Source of the DNA: an uncultured Dyadobacter sp.
GTDB taxonomy: Bacteria > Bacteroidota > Bacteroidia > Cytophagales > Spirosomataceae
NCBI GenBank assembly: GCA_937880795.1
Contig: CALGRQ010000471.1
Location: 1 to 16,530 of the forward strand
Direction of reading: 5' to 3'
Length of the DNA stretch: 16,530 nucleotides
Positions 5,518 to 13,647 of this stretch are shown in pieces. The translations under genes were made by a program, and so were the position numbers. How positions within the stretch are numbered: the stretch's first letter is position 1; every line of letters starts with the position of its first letter. The notes beneath the pieces are model-generated. The model worked only from the letters and a program-made list of their open reading frames with translations, searched no databases and had not been told where the DNA came from.

Positions 5518-7923
5518 CTAGTTTCTTGGCGGTTTCCCTCCATTTAACAAGCCTTGCATTCTTTCCAGGGTTTTCTTCTCTCCACAAAGCGAAAGGAAGG
5601 CCTCTCTTTCCAGATCCAGCAGATACTGTTCAGTAACGTTTTGCGCATAGCTCAAATCACCGCCATTAATAACGTAGGCAAGTTTATTCGCAAGTTTGGC
5701 ATCATGGTCGCTGATGTAATTAGCAAGACGCATTTGAGATATACCAGCCATAAATAAGGCCATTCCCCCTTTACCCTGAACTTTTATGTCATTCCGTTGC
5801 TTAGGCTGAGTATATCCATTATCGGCTAAATCCATAGCAGCTTGCTTGGCTTCCGCGATTAATCGTGACCGATTCAGTACAATCTGATCCTTTTCCTGTA
5901 GATAATTCATGGCCCTTGCCTCCTGTGCCGAGGTCGATACTTTGGCCTGTGCAATGTTCATGAAGGCAGTCTGCAAAATATTCAACTCGGTATCACCTGT
6001 TTGGTATAGGTCTGAGCATCGCAATGCCATTTCCTTTGTTCCACCCCCAGCCGGAATCAGTCCCACACCCAACTCAACAAGCCCTATATACGTTTCAGCG
6101 TGTGCTACCACTTTATCGGCATGCAGATTGAGTTCGCAACCTCCTCCCAATGCGAGAGAATGCGGTGCAGTTACAACCGGAATTGATGAATATCTGGCAC
6201 GCATCATGGTTTGTTGGAACTGAGCAATCACCATATTTATTTCGTCAAACTCTTGCTCAATGGCGAACATGAACAACATCGCCAGATTCGCCCCTGCCGA
6301 AAATGCCTCCGTAGATTCATTTCCAATAACCAATCCACGGAAATCTTTCTCCGCCAGGCTAATTGATTTCTGAATACCCTCAATCACCTCGGCGCCCATG
6401 GTATTCATTTTAGACTTAAATTCCAGGTTCAATATACCGTCGCCAATATCATACACATTTGCTCCGGCATTTTTCCAGACAATATTATTGCTCAAATTGC
6501 TCAGCAAAATGAATCCATCCTGTCCGGGTATTTTCTTATACGATTTGGAAGCTACGTCATAATAAAGACGTTTGCCATTTTCCACTTTGTAGAACGATTC
6601 ATTTCCGGCTGACACCATTTCATAAACCCATGCTGCGGGTTTCAGGTTTTCCTTTTCCATGATTTCCAGCATCGCTTTCACCCCGATGGCATCCCATGTT
6701 TCGAACAATCCTAGCTGCCAGCCAAACCCAGCTGAAATGGCCTGATCGATACGGAAAATTTCATCCGAAATTTCAGGTATGCGGAAAGAAGCATATTTAA
6801 AAATATCGGAGAACGTTTTTCGGTAAAACGCTCCTGCCTTATCGTTTCCAGCCAATAAAACGCTAAAACGCTTCGGAACCTCGCCGATCGCTTTGGTTGC
6901 CTCCAAGGTAGCAAACTTCACTTTACCGGAGGGTTTGTATTCCAGTGTGGAAAAGTCAAGTGCCAGAATCACCGACTTACCGGCTTCATCCTTAATTTTT
7001 TTATAAAAACCTTGTCCTGTTTTGTCGCCAAGCCATTTATTGTCATATAGCTTTTGCATTACTCCAGGTAGTACAAATGCATCTCTCGACTCGTCTGTAC
7101 CTTCTCCTGATGCATATAGGTTGTTGGCAACATGCACCGTGGTGTCTAAGCCAACAACATCCGACAACCGGAATGTACCCGATTTCGGTCGACCAACTAC
7201 CGGCCCTGTCAATTTATCAATTTCATCCACACTCAGACCCATCTCTTCCGCTGTGCGAATGGTTTGGATGAGCGCATAAATACCCAATCGATTGGCGATA
7301 AAACCAGGTGTATCCTTGCACAATACTGTTGTTTTACCCAAGAAAAGATCGCCATAGTGCATCAGAAAATCTACAACGCCCTGGTCTGTCTCGGCTGTTG
7401 GTATTATTTCAAGAAGCCGTAGGTAACGGGGTGGGTTAAAAAAGTGTGTTCCACAAAAATGCTTCCGGAAATCATCACTTCTGCCTTCGGCCATTAGGTG
7501 AATAGGTATACCCGAAGTATTGGAAGTGATCAGGGAACCTGGCTTGCGGTGTTGTTCCACCCTCTCGTAAAGACTTTTTTTGATATCCAGCCGTTCCACA
7601 ACCACCTCAATCACCCAGTCGTAGTTTTTTATATCGGCCAGGTTATCGTCAAAATTCCCCAGCTTAATACGAGATGCGAATGCCGGACTATACAACGAAG
7701 CCGGTGTAGCCTTTAAGGTTTGTTGAAAAGAATCGTTCACAATCCTGTTTCGTACTGCGGGGTGCTCAAGGGTTAGCCCCTTTGCCTTTTCCATGTCATT
7801 AGGCTCCTTGGGAACAATATCCAAAAGCAAAACCTCAACACCAATATTAGCAAAATGGCACGCTATACGTGACCCCATAATGCCTGAACCCAAAACTGCT
7901 ACTTTACGAATGGAACGATTCAT
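5518..7923 (-). CDS. fadN: Bifunctional 3-hydroxyacyl-CoA dehydrogenase / enoyl-CoA hydratase (FadN type)
   Basis: An 801-residue fatty-acid beta-oxidation enzyme with the dehydrogenase first and the hydratase last, the order of Bacillus FadN and the reverse of E. coli FadB/FadJ. The NAD-binding motif GSGIMG (12-17) opens the protein. The dehydrogenase active site shows TSNTSGIP (133-140), His160 in GTHFFNPP and Glu172 in LEII. The hydratase/crotonase part covers about 490-700 with FSAGANL (541-547), GGGCE (593-597, Glu597) and GLVELG (614-619, Glu617), so both catalytic glutamates are present. It should hydrate trans-2-enoyl-CoA and oxidise the resulting 3-hydroxyacyl-CoA to 3-ketoacyl-CoA in the cytoplasm. 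The start ATG gives the usual distance to the Rossmann motif. The MarR gene lies 102 bp upstream on the same strand and probably shares its transcript or controls it. The thiolase and acyl-CoA dehydrogenase that often accompany this pair are absent; the gene is followed by a hairpin and an unrelated convergent gene. Confidence 0.93.
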   Translation of the reverse strand: MNRSIRKVAVLGSGIMGSRIACHFANIGVEVLLLDIVPKEPNDMEKAKGLTLEHPAVRNRIVNDSFQQTLKATPASLYSPAFASRIKLGNFDDNLADIKNYDWVIEVVVERLDIKKSLYERVEQHRKPGSLITSNTSGIPIHLMAEGRSDDFRKHFCGTHFFNPPRYLRLLEIIPTAETDQGVVDFLMHYGDLFLGKTTVLCKDTPGFIANRLGIYALIQTIRTAEEMGLSVDEIDKLTGPVVGRPKSGTFRLSDVVGLDTTVHVANNLYASGEGTDESRDAFVLPGVMQKLYDNKWLGDKTGQGFYKKIKDEAGKSVILALDFSTLEYKPSGKVKFATLEATKAIGEVPKRFSVLLAGNDKAGAFYRKTFSDIFKYASFRIPEISDEIFRIDQAISAGFGWQLGLFETWDAIGVKAMLEIMEKENLKPAAWVYEMVSAGNESFYKVENGKRLYYDVASKSYKKIPGQDGFILLSNLSNNIVWKNAGANVYDIGDGILNLEFKSKMNTMGAEVIEGIQKSISLAEKDFRGLVIGNESTEAFSAGANLAMLFMFAIEQEFDEINMVIAQFQQTMMRARYSSIPVVTAPHSLALGGGCELNLHADKVVAHAETYIGLVELGVGLIPAGGGTKEMALRCSDLYQTGDTELNILQTAFMNIAQAKVSTSAQEARAMNYLQEKDQIVLNRSRLIAEAKQAAMDLADNGYTQPKQRNDIKVQGKGGMALFMAGISQMRLANYISDHDAKLANKLAYVINGGDLSYAQNVTEQYLLDLEREAFLSLCGEKKTLERMQGLLNGGKPPRN

Positions 7924-8025
7924 TATTTGAAGATTTTGGTTTTTATAATTTTATGCGAGTTGCCCAACTGCGGCTGGTTTTAAGGAAACAACTCATTTCA
8001 ATGCACCGCTTGCTATATGCTATTT

Positions 8026-8490
8026 CTATATTTCTTCCTCAACCTCGCCTGCTCTAAGCTTGTTATTCTCTTCGTCGACTAGCTTATTAATGTCCTTAAT
8101 CACATCAAAAAAAGTAACAAGCTTATCCAATGGTATCTTATCACGTACCATGGTATTGAAAGAAATAACTCCTTCTCTCGCCAGTTCACGCTTTTCTTTG
8201 CCTAAGTCGGTCAGCATAATCCGGACAAAACGCTTGTCGTTCTCGCTTACCTCACGCGTAATCAATCCTTTCTCTTCCAGATTTTTTAACATGCGAACCA
8301 GGCTTCGTGGCTCCATACCCAAAAGTGGCGCTATTTTTGTTGCTGGGGTGCCGTGCTCCATATCAATATTGAGCAACACATAACCGACAGCCATTGTGGT
8401 ATCAAATCGCGCAGCATAGGCGTTATACATTCGAGAAATCGAATGCCAAGCCCATTTTATCTGGAAATCAATTGTTTTTTCCTTGCGCAT
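8026..8490 (-). CDS. MarR-family transcriptional regulator of the fad operon
   Basis: A 154-residue winged-helix regulator. The helix-turn-helix region shows TPATKIAPLLGMEPRSLVRM and then LEEKGLITREVSENDKRFVRIMLT, the recognition helix and wing typical of MarR proteins; long helices at both ends would form the dimer interface. I place the start at the ATG at 8490 (protein begins MRKEKTIDFQIK). A longer reading to 8532 needs a TTG start and would overlap the -7 box of the likely promoter. Proteins of this type next to FadN-like genes are likely to be repressors responding to fatty acyl-CoA or a related ligand; this is inferred from position only. Its own promoter and the terminator of the upstream gene separate it from the thioredoxin-like gene, so it probably leads the two-gene operon marR-fadN. 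Confidence 0.9.
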   Translation of the reverse strand: MRKEKTIDFQIKWAWHSISRMYNAYAARFDTTMAVGYVLLNIDMEHGTPATKIAPLLGMEPRSLVRMLKNLEEKGLITREVSENDKRFVRIMLTDLGKEKRELAREGVISFNTMVRDKIPLDKLVTFFDVIKDINKLVDEENNKLRAGEVEEEI

Positions 8491-8529
8491 CTCTTTAATT
8501 GCAAACCTTACCTGTTCATTGACTATACA

Positions 8530-8561
8530 CAAATGTAGTAAAAGACAGGAATATTATGCAA
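8530..8561 (-). promoter_or_regulatory. Bacteroidota-type promoter for marR-fadN
   Basis: On the - strand TTG (8561-8559) is followed after 21 nt by TACATTTG (8537-8530), a full match to the -7 consensus TAnnTTTG with a suitable -33 element. Transcription should begin near 8525, giving a leader of about 35 nt before the ATG at 8490. It also argues against translation from the TTG at 8532. Confidence 0.65.
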
Positions 8562-8578
8562 GCATACTAATTTAGTTC

Positions 8579-8614
8579 AAAAAAATAGCGCTCAATTTGT
8601 AATCAAGCGCTATT
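8579..8614 (-). terminator. Rho-independent terminator after the thioredoxin-like gene
   Basis: Read on the - strand, AATAGCGCT (8614-8606) pairs perfectly with AGCGCTATT (8592-8584) and runs straight into seven Ts (8585-8579). The 13-nt loop can pair further (ATT/AAT). It lies 12 nt after the stop of the lipoprotein gene and just before the marR promoter, so it insulates the two units. Confidence 0.93.
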
Positions 8615-8626
8615 GAATTTCCTCTG

Positions 8627-9874
8627 CTATTTTTCGTCAATCATTTTAGTGACCAAGCCGTTAAATTCTTCCACAAACTGATCATAATATTTACCGGTTC
8701 CCGGCCCTGAAAAGCCCGTGTGTATTTCTCGTACTTTACCCTTTTTATCGATAAAAATTGTAGTGGGATACGACATGACTTTGTTAAGCATAGGCAACGC
8801 TTTTGCTGTGGCCTCGTCATTATTTGTACCGGCTAACAAAACAGGATAATCCATTCCAAAGCGAGTGATCATCTTCTTAATTTTCGGGTTAGATACTTCC
8901 GGTTTATCAGAATGTTCAAAAGCGAGCCCTACGATCTCCACACCCCGTTCTTTATTTTTTCTATACCAAGGCGCAAGAAAATTGGTTTCATCCATACAGT
9001 TCGGACACCACGAACCCAAAATCTGGATAATCACAACCTTATCTTTATATAGCGGATCATTCAGGGACACTACCTTACCATCTGAATCCGGAAACGAGAA
9101 ATTAACCTTGTCAAAACCAGGCTTTAAAAAGGTAAGCTTAGTAGCATCAGGAAGTTTCGCATCCGGGTCCAATTGGGCTGTCCAGGTTTTATACCCTTTC
9201 ACGCCAGACCACTGTTCCCCCTTAAGGGTTCCATCTGATTGCAAAGCTGCTTTAAAAAGTAAAGCGTTTGATCCATCAAATGTGGATAAATACAAACTAT
9301 CTCCATTGATATTTCCGTTTAGATAACGGTAATCTCCGGTAGGTGTTAAAAAAGATCCCTGAACAGTAGTTCCGTTCTGTGTAAAATTGCCTACCGCCTG
9401 TGTAGAGTCACCCGTGCTGGTATTAACAAAGACCGTAGACCATTTCCCGGCAATATTTTTGTCACTCTTGGCAACTCCCTCTTTAAAAAAACGGTGATTT
9501 TCTCCGAAGGTTGCCTGAAAAGGAAGCGAAGCAATCACTTTCCCTTCCTTCAACCGATTATAAGTACCTGTTAGCTGGTCTTTCTTCAAGGCAGCAATAA
9601 TTTCCGAGTCAAAAATCTGCATGGGTACATGCAGTGAATCGTTTTTGAAATAAGCACTATCGAGCTGCAAACGCTCTTCTCCATTTACCGAAAAAATGGT
9701 ATAGGTTGTCTTATCAGGGTTTTGTTTTACATCCAGCAACAGGGGAAGCTCCTGTCCATCACGGTTTAAGGTTGCACGCCAGATTCCGGCTTTTAAATCG
9801 GTATCAGCGGCTGACTGACAGCCTGAGGCGCATATCATTGCAAAAAGTCCAATTGCTAAATTTATTACTCTCAT
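8627..9874 (-). CDS. TlpA/ResA-like thioredoxin-fold lipoprotein with two N-terminal beta-rich repeats
   Basis: A 415-residue predicted cell-envelope protein. The start is set at the ATG at 9874 (MRVINLAIGL); a reading two codons longer uses TTG. The hydrophobic N-terminus ends in ASGC, a loose lipobox with Cys19 as the likely lipidated residue, so the protein is probably a lipoprotein. Residues about 30-130 and 140-235 look like two versions of one beta-rich unit (GIW...GKW at the start, an F-A-A/F-Q-A strand near the end), resembling lipocalin-like barrels. The C-terminal domain (about 245-415) is a thioredoxin fold with the redox motif WCPNC (289-293) and a cis-proline in SYPTTIF, typical of TlpA/ResA. 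The likely role is reduction of disulphides in the envelope, for example of apocytochromes or receptors; the partner is unknown. It lies divergent from rsmH and is transcribed alone, with its own terminator. Confidence 0.87.
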   Translation of the reverse strand: MRVINLAIGLFAMICASGCQSAADTDLKAGIWRATLNRDGQELPLLLDVKQNPDKTTYTIFSVNGEERLQLDSAYFKNDSLHVPMQIFDSEIIAALKKDQLTGTYNRLKEGKVIASLPFQATFGENHRFFKEGVAKSDKNIAGKWSTVFVNTSTGDSTQAVGNFTQNGTTVQGSFLTPTGDYRYLNGNINGDSLYLSTFDGSNALLFKAALQSDGTLKGEQWSGVKGYKTWTAQLDPDAKLPDATKLTFLKPGFDKVNFSFPDSDGKVVSLNDPLYKDKVVIIQILGSWCPNCMDETNFLAPWYRKNKERGVEIVGLAFEHSDKPEVSNPKIKKMITRFGMDYPVLLAGTNNDEATAKALPMLNKVMSYPTTIFIDKKGKVREIHTGFSGPGTGKYYDQFVEEFNGLVTKMIDEK

Positions 9875-9957
9875 GTTCAACTTATTGAAGTAAAATTACA
9901 GGTAGGCTTCAAAAATTAAATCCTAAGCGAAGAGCCATTCCTACGCCTTAAAATTAT

Positions 9958-9965
9958 TAAGTTTG
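9958..9965 (+). promoter_or_regulatory. Candidate -7 box of the rsmH (dcw) promoter
   Basis: TAAGTTTG matches the TAnnTTTG consensus fully. It lies in the divergent gap between the lipoprotein gene and rsmH and would give a leader of about 45 nt. No good TTTG -33 element is seen at the right distance (only ATTC near 9937), which lowers confidence. Confidence 0.45.
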
Positions 9966-10015
9966 TAACTGCCTCTTGGCAAGAAATAGTTCCTACAAGA
10001 CGTTGCTTTTAATAA

Positions 10016-10930
10016 ATGGAGTTGCAAAGTACATATCACGAACCAGTCATGCTGTCGGAATGCCTGGAAGGATTAAATATCCGCCCCGACGGAATCTATG
10101 TTGACGTCACTTTTGGTGGTGGCGGACACTCTCGTGCGATTCTTAGCAAACTCACTACCGGTCGCTTGCTGGTATTTGACCAAGATCCCGATGCTGCGGC
10201 CAATGCGGAAGAATTTAAGGATGATCCACGTTTCACTTTTATAGCAGCGAATTTCAGACACCTGAAACGCTACTTACGTTTACATAAAGCCGATAAAGTG
10301 GATGGTATACTGGGCGATTTGGGAGTTTCATCTCACCAAATAAACACGCCTATTCGAGGATTCTCGACCCGATTCGATGCGGATCTGGACATGCGTATGA
10401 ATCCACATAGCGATAAAACAGCGCGGGAAGTACTTAATGTACGGTCGGCAGCCGAATTACAAAAAATATTAGGCATGTATGGCGAAGTACATAATGCCCG
10501 TACAGCCGCGGAGGCTATATTCTCTGCCCGTCATAACGCTCCTATCGAAACAATCAATGATTTGAAGGCGATATTGGCAAGATATGCCCCCAAGCATCGG
10601 GAGAATAAATATTTTGCCCAGGTTTTTCAGGCATTACGCATTGAAGTAAACGATGAGCTTAAAGTTTTAGAAGAGTTTCTAACCCAAGCACCAGAAGTAT
10701 TAGCAGATAAGGGTCGCTTGGTAGTGATGTCTTATCACTCCCTCGAAGACCGCCTGGTTAAAAATTTCATTCAAAAGGGAAAATTTGATGGTGAAGTTGA
10801 AAAGGACTTTTATGGCAATGAAATAAAACCATTGAAAAGCATAACACGTAAACCCATTGAGGCAACTCAGGAAGAGGTTAAACGCAATCCACGATCCAGG
10901 AGCGCGAAGTTACGAATTGCCGAAAAGTAA
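10016..10930 (+). CDS. rsmH: 16S rRNA (cytosine-1402 N4)-methyltransferase RsmH (MraW)
   Basis: A 304-residue SAM-dependent methyltransferase that modifies C1402 in the decoding centre of 16S rRNA. The protein starts with YHEPVMLSECLEGL, as expected for the family. The SAM-binding loop is VDVTFGGGGHS (29-39), followed by FDQDPDA (54-60) and the family motif GILGDLGVSSHQ, with RGFSTRFDADLDMRMN soon after. VMSYHSLEDRLVKNF and the Arg/Ser-rich end (NPRSRSAKLR) are also typical, and the length is normal. It is the first gene of the dcw segment here. mraZ, usually directly upstream, is absent; a divergent lipoprotein gene takes its place. The ftsL-like gene follows after 96 bp. Confidence 0.98.
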   Translation: MELQSTYHEPVMLSECLEGLNIRPDGIYVDVTFGGGGHSRAILSKLTTGRLLVFDQDPDAAANAEEFKDDPRFTFIAANFRHLKRYLRLHKADKVDGILGDLGVSSHQINTPIRGFSTRFDADLDMRMNPHSDKTAREVLNVRSAAELQKILGMYGEVHNARTAAEAIFSARHNAPIETINDLKAILARYAPKHRENKYFAQVFQALRIEVNDELKVLEEFLTQAPEVLADKGRLVVMSYHSLEDRLVKNFIQKGKFDGEVEKDFYGNEIKPLKSITRKPIEATQEEVKRNPRSRSAKLRIAEK

Positions 10931-11026
10931 CCCATTCGGTACAAAATCAGGATTCGTACGAGGAACATAGCAGATATATACACATACCATCTACCACCCC
11001 GGAAACGGTAGTCAACAACTAGAAAA

Positions 11027-11437
11027 ATGTCAGAAAATAAAAGAAGACCTAAACCTATACCGCCCAAACCCAAAAAACCAAAAAGAGAGTATAGCCTTTT
11101 TAATTGGCTAAATCGCTTCTTACCATTGGATAAAGTTTTTGGAGATAAAGTCCCTGGTCTGGAAGAGCGGGTTCCGGTTAAATACTTCTATTATTTTGCC
11201 TGGGTGGTAATGTTACTGGTGATCTATGAGCGTATCGGTTTTGAATCGGAAAGCTATGTCCGAAACAGCATTAAGTTAAAAAAGGAAGTGGATGATCTAC
11301 GGGCCGAATATACCTCCATTCACGCTGAGTACATGAAAGGGAAACGACAGTCGGTGGTGATTGAAAAAATGAGAGAAGTGGGGTTAGAGGAGAACCTTAC
11401 CCCTCCAAAAAAAATCATCATTCCCAGGGAAGACTAA
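11027..11437 (+). CDS. ftsL: FtsL-like cell-division protein
   Basis: A 136-residue bitopic membrane protein between rsmH and the division PBP, exactly the place of ftsL. The cytoplasmic N-terminus is rich in Pro and Lys (residues 5-20). One membrane segment covers about 51-67, and an acidic and basic heptad-like stretch (about 73-105) suggests a periplasmic coiled coil, as FtsL uses to pair with FtsB and FtsQ. Primary sequence conservation in this family is very low, so the name rests on position, size and topology. It should help recruit or activate the septal PBP and FtsW. The gap to the next gene is 56 bp. Confidence 0.8.
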   Translation: MSENKRRPKPIPPKPKKPKREYSLFNWLNRFLPLDKVFGDKVPGLEERVPVKYFYYFAWVVMLLVIYERIGFESESYVRNSIKLKKEVDDLRAEYTSIHAEYMKGKRQSVVIEKMREVGLEENLTPPKKIIIPRED

Positions 11438-11493
11438 CCGCATCTGTCCTAAATTTATTTCCCGAGTTCCTGTATTTATATAGAACCAAATTC

Positions 11494-13638
11494 ATGAAAA
11501 ACGACGTAGAAAGCGGTCAAAATAATAAAAAGGCATTAATCCGGAGGGCATATGTAATAGGCTGGTGTCTGGTTGCATTGGCTGTCCTCGTTTTTGCAAA
11601 GCTGATCCGCGTCCAATATTACGACACTTTTAAAGGAAAAACCTGGGCGGAGTATTCGGTGAAGAACGACTTGAAACTGGATACCATTCCAGCCATGCGC
11701 GGAAATATATACTCCCGCGACAATAGCCTTTTAGCCACATCTCTGCCCTATTATTTTGTTGGCTTTGACACCAAGGTTGCCGATTCCGCCTATTTCTATA
11801 ACCACATCGATGAGTTTTCTCACTTGCTTGCCAAGAGCTTTGGAGAAATGTCCGCTTCGGGTTATAAAAGTAAAATAATGCGTTACCGTCTTAGTAAAAG
11901 CAAACGCTATTTAAGATTAAAAGCCAAAGAAATTAGCCACCTGGATCGCGAAAAGATTAAAACCTGGCCGTTTTTTGATAAATCCAGAAAAGGCGGTGGT
12001 GGTAAATTTGAGACTATATATAAACGTTATAAGCCATTTAGTCCCATGGCCGACCGTACCATTGGCGGTACCGACCCCAAAAGTGGAAGAGGTTATATAG
12101 GTATAGAAGCAAGTTTTGATAAAAAGCTAGAAGGAAAAGCCGGTATAGGATGGATTGAGATGGTTGAAGGCGGCATTAAGATTCCCGTTGGAGATGCCTT
12201 AAACGTACAACCCGAAGCCGGAAGAGACATCTACACCACACTTGATATGAACTATCAGGACATGACCGAAATTGCACTTCGCAGAAAACTGACTGAAATG
12301 AACGCCGATTTCGGTTCTGTTGTCATCATGGAAATTGCGACCGGGGAAATCAGAGCTATGGCTAATTTAACCAAGCGTCCCAATGGCAATTACGAAGAAG
12401 TGTTTAATTATGCACTGGCTGGTAGTAACGACCCAGGCTCGACGTTTAAACTCGCCACCATGATGGCCCTTTTGGAAGAAACGAACATGGACCCTGAAAA
12501 AGTTACCGTCAATACCGGTTCCGGGGCTCTTCGTTTTAGAAACCACACCATCCGTGATGCACACCGGGGGGGATTTGGAACCATCACGGCCTCTCAGGTT
12601 TTAGAAAAATCGTCGAATATTGGTATTGTGTTGCTGATGCAGCGGTATTTTGCCAACAAACCCGATACGTACCTCAATTATCTTAAAAAGTTTCACCTGA
12701 CAAGTCCTACGGGCATTCATATGAAGGGTGAAAAACCACCATTGATTAGAGACCGCAGTTCCAAATTATGGAGCAACTACTCGCTATATTTTATGGCCCA
12801 TGGCTATGAAATGCAAATGACTCCACTGCAAACCCTTACTTTCTATAACGCCGTCGCAAACAACGGATACTGGGTACGCCCTATGCTAGTGCGTGAGGTA
12901 AGAAATGCGGAGAAGGTGGAAGATAAAATGGAACCGTATGTCGAAGAAACCCCCATTGCTTCACCTGAAACCATTCGAAAGGTTAAAAAAATGCTGGAAG
13001 GAGTGGTATCCAACAGTTTAACAAAAAGTGTAAAACAAGACCTTTATACCATTGCCGGGAAAACAGGAACAGCCCGTAAGTTGATCAACGGTGTATATAC
13101 AGAAGGTAAAAACTATACATCCTTTGCCGGCTATTTCCCGGCCGACAAGCCTAAATACAGCTGTATCGTAATCGTGGATACACCTAAGAGTACAGGAGCT
13201 GACTATACACGCTATGCAGGAAGCGTGGCTGCACCCGTTTTTAAAGAAGTAGCTGACCGCATTTACGCTTATGACGTTACCATACAAAAGCCGGTTAAAG
13301 ATTCCATTCCAGAAAAATCACGAGATTTGAAATGGGCTGGTCGCTCCGAAGACCTGAAAGTAATCAGCGAAAAACTTAAATTACCGGCAATTACCGGTGA
13401 TGCTGACTATACCGTTGGCTCCATTGTCAATAAAGGAAAACCAAGATGGACCACTCTTCCTGTTAATTCACGGGATATTCCTGATCTGCAAGGTTTACCC
13501 ATGCGAGATGCTCTATACCTTCTGGAAAATAGGGGATATAGGGTCACCTTTAAAGGTTCAGGCAAAGTGGTTGAACAATCTCTTCCTCCGGGCGTCAATA
13601 AAACCGGTATAAAAACGATCCTTTTAACATTACAGTAA
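11494..13638 (+). CDS. ftsI: Division-type penicillin-binding protein (FtsI/SpoVD-like) with one PASTA domain
   Basis: A 714-residue class B PBP, the transpeptidase that cross-links septal peptidoglycan. A short cytoplasmic tail and a membrane anchor (about 17-37) are followed by the dimerisation domain with RGNIYSRD (69-76). The transpeptidase domain has all three motifs: STFK (316-319, nucleophile Ser316), SSN (373-375) and KTGT (523-526). The C-terminus (about 660-714; DIPDLQGLPMRDALYLL onward) is one PASTA domain, a known beta-lactam and peptidoglycan stem-peptide interaction module. The E. coli FtsI lacks this part; it is seen in SpoVD and in Bacteroidota homologues, so it is not odd here. 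The protein should work with the FtsL-like protein and FtsW at the division site. murE follows after 9 bp. Confidence 0.95.
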   Translation: MKNDVESGQNNKKALIRRAYVIGWCLVALAVLVFAKLIRVQYYDTFKGKTWAEYSVKNDLKLDTIPAMRGNIYSRDNSLLATSLPYYFVGFDTKVADSAYFYNHIDEFSHLLAKSFGEMSASGYKSKIMRYRLSKSKRYLRLKAKEISHLDREKIKTWPFFDKSRKGGGGKFETIYKRYKPFSPMADRTIGGTDPKSGRGYIGIEASFDKKLEGKAGIGWIEMVEGGIKIPVGDALNVQPEAGRDIYTTLDMNYQDMTEIALRRKLTEMNADFGSVVIMEIATGEIRAMANLTKRPNGNYEEVFNYALAGSNDPGSTFKLATMMALLEETNMDPEKVTVNTGSGALRFRNHTIRDAHRGGFGTITASQVLEKSSNIGIVLLMQRYFANKPDTYLNYLKKFHLTSPTGIHMKGEKPPLIRDRSSKLWSNYSLYFMAHGYEMQMTPLQTLTFYNAVANNGYWVRPMLVREVRNAEKVEDKMEPYVEETPIASPETIRKVKKMLEGVVSNSLTKSVKQDLYTIAGKTGTARKLINGVYTEGKNYTSFAGYFPADKPKYSCIVIVDTPKSTGADYTRYAGSVAAPVFKEVADRIYAYDVTIQKPVKDSIPEKSRDLKWAGRSEDLKVISEKLKLPAITGDADYTVGSIVNKGKPRWTTLPVNSRDIPDLQGLPMRDALYLLENRGYRVTFKGSGKVVEQSLPPGVNKTGIKTILLTLQ

Positions 13639-13647
13639 AATCCTTTT

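Noticed and set aside
5909..6223. A 104-codon + strand open frame inside the hydratase half of the fad gene
   Set aside because: It is antisense to the conserved crotonase motifs of a clear gene and has no family features.
7958..7969. AGTTGCCCAACT, a 12-bp near-palindrome between marR and fadN, considered as a MarR operator
   Set aside because: The arms are only 5 bp, no promoter box adjoins it, and a site of this size is easily found by chance.
8491..8532. Longer start (TTG) for the MarR protein
   Set aside because: It overlaps a consensus -7 box and the ATG at 8490 gives the typical family N-terminus.
8865..9326. A 153-codon open frame on the + strand inside the thioredoxin-like lipoprotein gene
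   Set aside because: It lies wholly antisense to a well-supported gene and its translation shows no recognisable domain, so it is taken as a chance frame.
9875..9880. TTG start two codons upstream for the TlpA-like lipoprotein
   Set aside because: The ATG at 9874 gives a normal lipoprotein signal sequence; the extra two residues add nothing.
10990..11012. Small hairpin (CTACC with GGTAG) between rsmH and ftsL considered as an internal terminator
   Set aside because: The stem is about 5 bp with no T-run, too weak to call.
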